Shown piece by piece: positions 60,856 through 64,000 of a stretch of 64,000 nucleotides of DNA (position 1 is the stretch's first letter; each line of letters opens with the position of its first letter). The translations under genes and the position numbers were made by a program. The stretch is from NCBI GenBank assembly GCA_963626545.1, contig CAVFYJ010000003.1, positions 1 to 64,000 of the forward strand, read 5' to 3'. The notes below the pieces were generated by a model. The model saw only the letters and a list, made by a program, of their open reading frames with translations. It searched no databases and was not told where the DNA came from. Source of the stretch: Anthropogastromicrobium sp963626545. Its GTDB lineage: Bacteria > Bacillota > Clostridia > Lachnospirales > Lachnospiraceae.

Positions 60856-60886
60856 GGCACCGCTTCGTGATGAGGCGGTGCCTTTT
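60856..60886 (+). terminator. Terminator of the binding-protein gene
   Basis: GGCACCGC (60856-60863) and GCGGTGCC (60875-60882) form a perfect 8-bp GC-rich stem followed by TTTT. Confidence 0.85.
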
Positions 60887-61044
60887 ATATGTGAACCCGA
60901 AAGGTTATGAAAGGTCCTTCGACGAATGACTTTTTTGTTCACGGGTCCCCACTACACGCTTTCAACGTAAGTGTATTTTGACAACGTCCCCGGCTGCATA
61001 GCAGACGATTGTCTCAGTAAAGCATATCGTCTCAGGACAAACCA

Positions 61045-61081
61045 CAAAAAAACTGTGATGAAACTTCACCACAGTTTTTTT
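61045..61081 (-). terminator. Terminator downstream of tRNA-Gln
   Basis: ACTGTG and CACAGT with flanking A7 and T8 runs form a bidirectional terminator. On the minus strand it follows the tRNA by a few bases. Confidence 0.8.
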
Positions 61082-61087
61082 CAGTAG

Positions 61088-61160
61088 CAGCGCTACCAGG
61101 ATTCGAACCTGGAAAATGCTGGAGTCAGAGTCCAGTGCCTTACCGTTTGGCGATAGCGCT
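61088..61160 (-). tRNA. tRNA-Gln (anticodon CTG)
   Basis: Read on the minus strand, the 73-base gene folds into a cloverleaf. The acceptor arms are AGCGCTA and TAGCGCT, the D-stem is GCC/GGC, the anticodon arm is CTGGA-CTCTGAC-TCCAG with CTG at positions 34-36, and the T-arm is CCAGG-TTCGAAT-CCTGG. The discriminator base is G, as expected for glutamine. CCA is not encoded (the next bases are CTA). It decodes CAG codons. Own promoter and terminator flank it. Confidence 0.95.
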
Positions 61161-61175
61161 TCAAACAACACATTT

Positions 61176-61204
61176 ATAATAATACAGGAATCCCAAAATG
61201 TCAA
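61176..61204 (-). promoter_or_regulatory. tRNA-Gln promoter
   Basis: On the minus strand TTGACA (61199-61204) and TATTAT (61176-61181) are 17 bp apart, and the predicted start lies about 8 bases before the mature tRNA. Confidence 0.8.
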
Positions 61205-61303
61205 GCACTTTTTTGAAAAATATATAAAATTTTACTTTCTTTTCCCGAAAGGAAATGATATAATCATAAGGAGCGGTTTTGCGCTCTGGATGGAGGAACG
61301 ATT

Positions 61304-62008
61304 ATGTATACATTTACCAGCAGAGTCCGCTTTAGCGAGACCGATGAGGAGGGAAAGCTGTCACTGGCAGGCATCATGAATTATCTTCAGGATTGCAGTG
61401 TTTTTCACTCCGAAGATGTGGGCAATGGAACCGAGGTGTTGCAAAAACGTGATCGGGTGTGGTTGCTGAATTCGTGGCAGATCATTATAAACGAGCGGCC
61501 GAAATGCTGTGAGCCGATCGTAATTGGCACACAGGCTTATAAGTTCAAAGGAACACTTGGTATGCGAAATTTCTGCATCCAGAGGCCGGACGGTGCGAAT
61601 TGTGTGATTGCAAATTCAAACTGGGTACTGGTTCAGCGATCTGCGATGCGTCCGGTACGCATAACGGAGGAGGATAGCAGTCCGTATGAGCTTGGAGAGC
61701 CGTTTGATATGCCGTATGCGGAGCGCAAGATTGCCGCGCCGAAGGATGGTATCGTTATGGAATCCGTCACCGTGCGTCCAGAGCATCTTGACAGCAATCA
61801 TCATGTAAACAACACGCAGTATGTGCTGATGGCAAGCCGTTACCTTCCGTCAGATTTTGTGCTGCATCAGGTGCGGGCCGAGTACCGCTATCAGGCACTT
61901 CTGGGCGATACAATGATTCCAGTTGTCACAAAGCAGGATGACGAAACCACTATTGTCCAGCTAAAAAAGGATGAGCTGACTGCCTACGCAGTCATTGCTT
62001 TTCAGTAA
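61304..62008 (+). CDS. Acyl-ACP thioesterase
   Basis: The 234-residue enzyme has the double hot-dog fold of bacterial FatA-like thioesterases: SRVRFSETDEEGKLSLAGIMNYLQDCSVFH at its start in family form, the WLLNSWQIIINERPKC segment, and the catalytic Asn/His region HLDSNHHVNNTQYVLMA near residue 163. It releases free fatty acids from acyl carrier protein in the cytosol. GGAGGAACG precedes the ATG, and a TATAAT at about 61257-61262 may be its -10. The true -35 is unclear. Confidence 0.93.
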   Translation: MYTFTSRVRFSETDEEGKLSLAGIMNYLQDCSVFHSEDVGNGTEVLQKRDRVWLLNSWQIIINERPKCCEPIVIGTQAYKFKGTLGMRNFCIQRPDGANCVIANSNWVLVQRSAMRPVRITEEDSSPYELGEPFDMPYAERKIAAPKDGIVMESVTVRPEHLDSNHHVNNTQYVLMASRYLPSDFVLHQVRAEYRYQALLGDTMIPVVTKQDDETTIVQLKKDELTAYAVIAFQ

Positions 62009-62131
62009 ACTGTAACACCACAGGCAACGATCGGAAAAACAATTGGAAGAAAATGCAATTGAAAGAGAACACAGCAGTGGATTCGGATGCCTGTAGAAAA
62101 AGCGCAAGCTAATACAAAGGGCCGCGAAGCT

Positions 62132-62156
62132 GCGGCAGAATGAGAGGAAATATGAT
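62132..62156 (+). repeat. Repeat spanning the CvfB-like ribosome binding site
   Basis: These 25 bases match 24377-24401, in front of the ABC-F gene, with one mismatch. Both include the GAGAGG ribosome site and the start codon. Confidence 0.65.
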
Positions 62157-62991
62157 CGAGTTAGGAAAGATGCAGACGCTGACCGTGCTTCGTACGAAGG
62201 AGTTCGGTGTTTACTTGGGACATGAGGGAGAAAGAGAGAGCGTGCTGCTCCCAAGAAAGCAGGTTCCGGCAGGAACAAAGGAAGGAGACGAGATCGAGGT
62301 ATTCGTATACAAGGATTCCATGGATCGTATCATCTCCACGACAAAGAGACCACTCCTTGTAATGGGCGAGATGGCCGTACTGACCGTTAAGGAAAAGACA
62401 AGAATCGGCGCATTCTTAGACTGGGGACTGGAGAAGGATCTTCTTCTTCCATTTAAAGAGCAGACTGTTCCAGTTAGAAGAGGGGAGCATTGCCTAGTAG
62501 CATTGTATCTGGATAAGAGCAGCCGTCTGTGTGCGACCATGAAGGTGTACGAGCGTCTTCGCAATGACAGCCCGTATCAGAAGGGCGATCAGGTAAGCGG
62601 AACCGTTTATCGTGTAAACCCGGAGATCGGTGTATTTGTCGCCGTTGACAATCGCTACTTTGGACTGATTCCAAAGAAGGAAATTTATGACAACTATCGT
62701 ACTGGTGATGTGATCAATGCACGTGTCACCGAGGTGCGCTCCGATGGTAAGCTGAATCTGGCTGTTCGTGACAAGGCATATTTACAGATGGACGCAGACA
62801 GCGAGACGATTCTGAATGCAATAGAGTCTTTCGGCGGCTATCTTCCATTTGGCGAGAAGGCAGAGCCGGATAAGATTAAGAGAGAACTTAAGATGAGCAA
62901 GAATGCATTTAAGCGTGCGCTTGGCCATCTTCTTAAGGAAGGAAAGATTGAGATCGGTGACAACCGTATCAGCTACAGAAAAGAGAAGTGA
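62152..62991 (+). CDS. CvfB-like S1 RNA-binding protein
   Basis: The 279-residue protein has the CvfB/YitL layout: several S1-type OB folds (about 1-62, 65-130 with RIGAFLDWGLEKDLLLP, and 140-210 with GTVYRVNPEIGVFVAVDNRYFG) and a C-terminal winged helix (about 220-279, MSKNAFKRALGHLLKEGKIEI). CvfB binds RNA and affects virulence gene expression in staphylococci; here the role is unknown. ATG 62152 follows AGAGG. The stop codon is 2 bp before the next gene. Confidence 0.92.
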   Translation: MIELGKMQTLTVLRTKEFGVYLGHEGERESVLLPRKQVPAGTKEGDEIEVFVYKDSMDRIISTTKRPLLVMGEMAVLTVKEKTRIGAFLDWGLEKDLLLPFKEQTVPVRRGEHCLVALYLDKSSRLCATMKVYERLRNDSPYQKGDQVSGTVYRVNPEIGVFVAVDNRYFGLIPKKEIYDNYRTGDVINARVTEVRSDGKLNLAVRDKAYLQMDADSETILNAIESFGGYLPFGEKAEPDKIKRELKMSKNAFKRALGHLLKEGKIEIGDNRISYRKEK

Positions 62992-62993
62992 GG

Positions 62994-63935
62994 ATGACAA
63001 AAACCGCAAAATTAAATTTAACCTTTTTGATTCTGGCGGCATTTTCAATTGGAGGCTCCTATGTATATGCATTGCTGACAAAGGGCATGGAGCTTCCAGT
63101 CTATGCAGATCTTCTTGTGGCACAGCTTCTGATTTTGATACCAGTGTGGGGCTATACCACAAAGGAGCATATTAATCTGCATAGAGAGATTCGCCATCGC
63201 CGATTAGGAATTGGTGCACTCCTTTGTCTGGTCGGTATCACGCTTCTTTCCATGCCTCTTTTGTCCTTCTTAAATCTATTTAGTTCGATGTTTGTGCCGA
63301 ATGCAGCAGCAAGTCTGGCGACGCAGATGACAGGCGGACCGGGTTGGATGAATATTCTGTTTTTGGCAGTCGTTCCGGCATTTAGCGAGGAATTTGTCTT
63401 TCGTGGAGTGTTCTTCCATGGATACCGCAGCCATGGCTTTTGGAAGGCAGCGCTGATCAGCGGTCTGATCTTTGGCTTGATGCATCTGAATTTCAATCAG
63501 TTTTCCTATGGATTTGCGATCGGCGTTATCTTTGCAGCTGTCGTTGAGGCATCTGGCAGCATTTATGCGTCCATGGTAATCCATTTTCTAATCAATTTCC
63601 AGTCAGCACAGGCGATCAATGCATTGAGTACACTGACCGCATCAGGCGTGGATGAGAGTGCAACACTTCAGATTTCTGGCGCATTTGAGCAGACTTATAT
63701 GGTTACGGCGGTTGTCATTGTCGGCATCGTTGCAGTTGTGACGACAGTACTTGTTGTATTATTAGTGAAGCTTTTGGCAAAATTATGTGACAGAGAGGAC
63801 TATTTTGCGTGGGTTCTTCACGGTGGTGAGAAAGAAGCACTTGAAAAAAGAGGAACGCGCAGATTGATTGATCCATTCTTTATCGGTGGTGCGACTATCT
63901 GTGTTCTTTTCATGGTGCTTCGTCTGATGCTGTAG
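62994..63935 (+). CDS. CPBP-family intramembrane glutamic endopeptidase
   Basis: The 313-residue membrane protein has eight or so helices and the CPBP (Abi/Rce1) motifs: EEFVFRG with the catalytic double Glu near residue 129, GLMHLNFNQF near 166, and MVIHFLINF near 200. Family members cleave or protect membrane peptides and bacteriocins. ATG 62994 after GTGAGG starts 2 bp after the CvfB gene; GTG 62988 is an alternative. Its last 26 bp overlap a likely minus-strand gene. Confidence 0.92.
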   Translation: MTKTAKLNLTFLILAAFSIGGSYVYALLTKGMELPVYADLLVAQLLILIPVWGYTTKEHINLHREIRHRRLGIGALLCLVGITLLSMPLLSFLNLFSSMFVPNAAASLATQMTGGPGWMNILFLAVVPAFSEEFVFRGVFFHGYRSHGFWKAALISGLIFGLMHLNFNQFSYGFAIGVIFAAVVEASGSIYASMVIHFLINFQSAQAINALSTLTASGVDESATLQISGAFEQTYMVTAVVIVGIVAVVTTVLVVLLVKLLAKLCDREDYFAWVLHGGEKEALEKRGTRRLIDPFFIGGATICVLFMVLRLML

Positions 63936-64000
63936 TGGCTGAGCTTCGCAGATGCTCCAGATAGGTGTGAATCAGCTGGTAACAGTCTTTTGCCTCTCGT
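63910..64000 (-). CDS. C-terminal end of a minus-strand gene (partial)
   Basis: On the minus strand a frame is open from the window edge to a TGA at 63910-63912. Its 29 residues (EAKDCYQLIHTYLEHLRSS and onward to DEAP) look like normal protein sequence. It would converge on and overlap the CPBP gene by 26 bp, as two other gene pairs in the window do. The family cannot be judged from this fragment. Confidence 0.4.
   Translation of the reverse strand, partial: REAKDCYQLIHTYLEHLRSSATTASDEAP

Larger units (their letters stand above)
60786..61087. other. Intergenic region with terminators and short palindromes
   Basis: After the binding-protein terminator (60856-60886) the region holds GTGAAC (60891-60896) and GTTCAC (60937-60942), an AGACGAT/ATCGTCT pair (61003-61009 and 61026-61032), and the tRNA terminator. 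No gene is seen. Confidence 0.5.

Overview
The window is a chromosomal segment of a Gram-positive, low-to-moderate GC member of the Clostridia, most likely a Lachnospiraceae-type gut anaerobe. The reasons are strong AGGAGG-type ribosome binding sites, frequent TTG/GTG starts, VanR/VanS-like two-component systems, lplB-type sugar permeases, a very short 2[4Fe-4S] ferredoxin, TraX-like and CvfB-like proteins, and intergenic repeat hairpins. The family-level placement is an inference from gene content and style. I see no rRNA, CRISPR array, phage module or intact insertion sequence. One tRNA (Gln, anticodon CTG) is present.

Layout. 1-2.8 kb: accessory edge with a surface-protein remnant and an Rpn/PD-(D/E)XK-like protein carrying an in-frame (EGRA)n repeat. 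2.8-18.5 kb: a long co-directional run. It holds folate synthesis (folC, folE, folP, a folB-folK fusion), pheA, a DUF815 AAA+ ATPase, an Ppx/GppA-HD protein with ppk1, then a two-component system with a lipoprotein-like membrane protein, an ABC ATPase with several degenerate motifs, and its permease. A cysteine desulfurase gene converges on this run and overlaps its end. 20-27.9 kb: housekeeping genes (asnS, a YhaO/YhaN-type nuclease pair, an ABC-F protein, traX-like, apt, GNAT). 28-33.5 kb: an AraC regulator divergent from an lplB/ytcP/solute-binding-protein sugar importer. 33.6-39.8 kb: a lipoprotein, then a second two-component system with a two-permease, one-ATPase ABC-2 exporter. 39.8-42.3 kb: SpoIID-like/peptidoglycan-binding protein and a lactonase-family beta-propeller protein on the minus strand. 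42.7-47.1 kb: XRE-cupin regulator plus potABCD polyamine importer. 47.4-48.5 kb: ferredoxin (55 aa) and a MerR-type regulator.

48.7-58.6 kb is the most interesting block. It starts with a heterodimeric ABC exporter whose two NBDs carry complementary degenerate motifs, followed by a BlaI-like repressor and an M56 (BlaR1-like) membrane metalloprotease whose C-terminal extracellular domain is not a penicillin-binding domain. Next comes a promoter wrapped in a 13-bp inverted repeat centred on its -10 box. This drives a small secreted protein, a lipoprotein, two six-helix-type membrane proteins and an ABC ATPase. The block reads as a sense-and-export or self-protection system around a secreted peptide of unknown function. 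58.7-60.8 kb: an orphan peptide-type solute-binding protein behind a strong promoter and a predicted leader terminator. 61-64 kb: tRNA-Gln, acyl-ACP thioesterase, CvfB-like S1 protein, CPBP protease and the end of a further minus-strand gene.

Recurring themes: all three extracellular solute-binding proteins have signal peptides without a lipobox cysteine, although true lipoproteins occur nearby; convergent gene pairs overlap by 22-26 bp at their 3' ends; and several families of short imperfect palindromes recur in the intergenic spaces.
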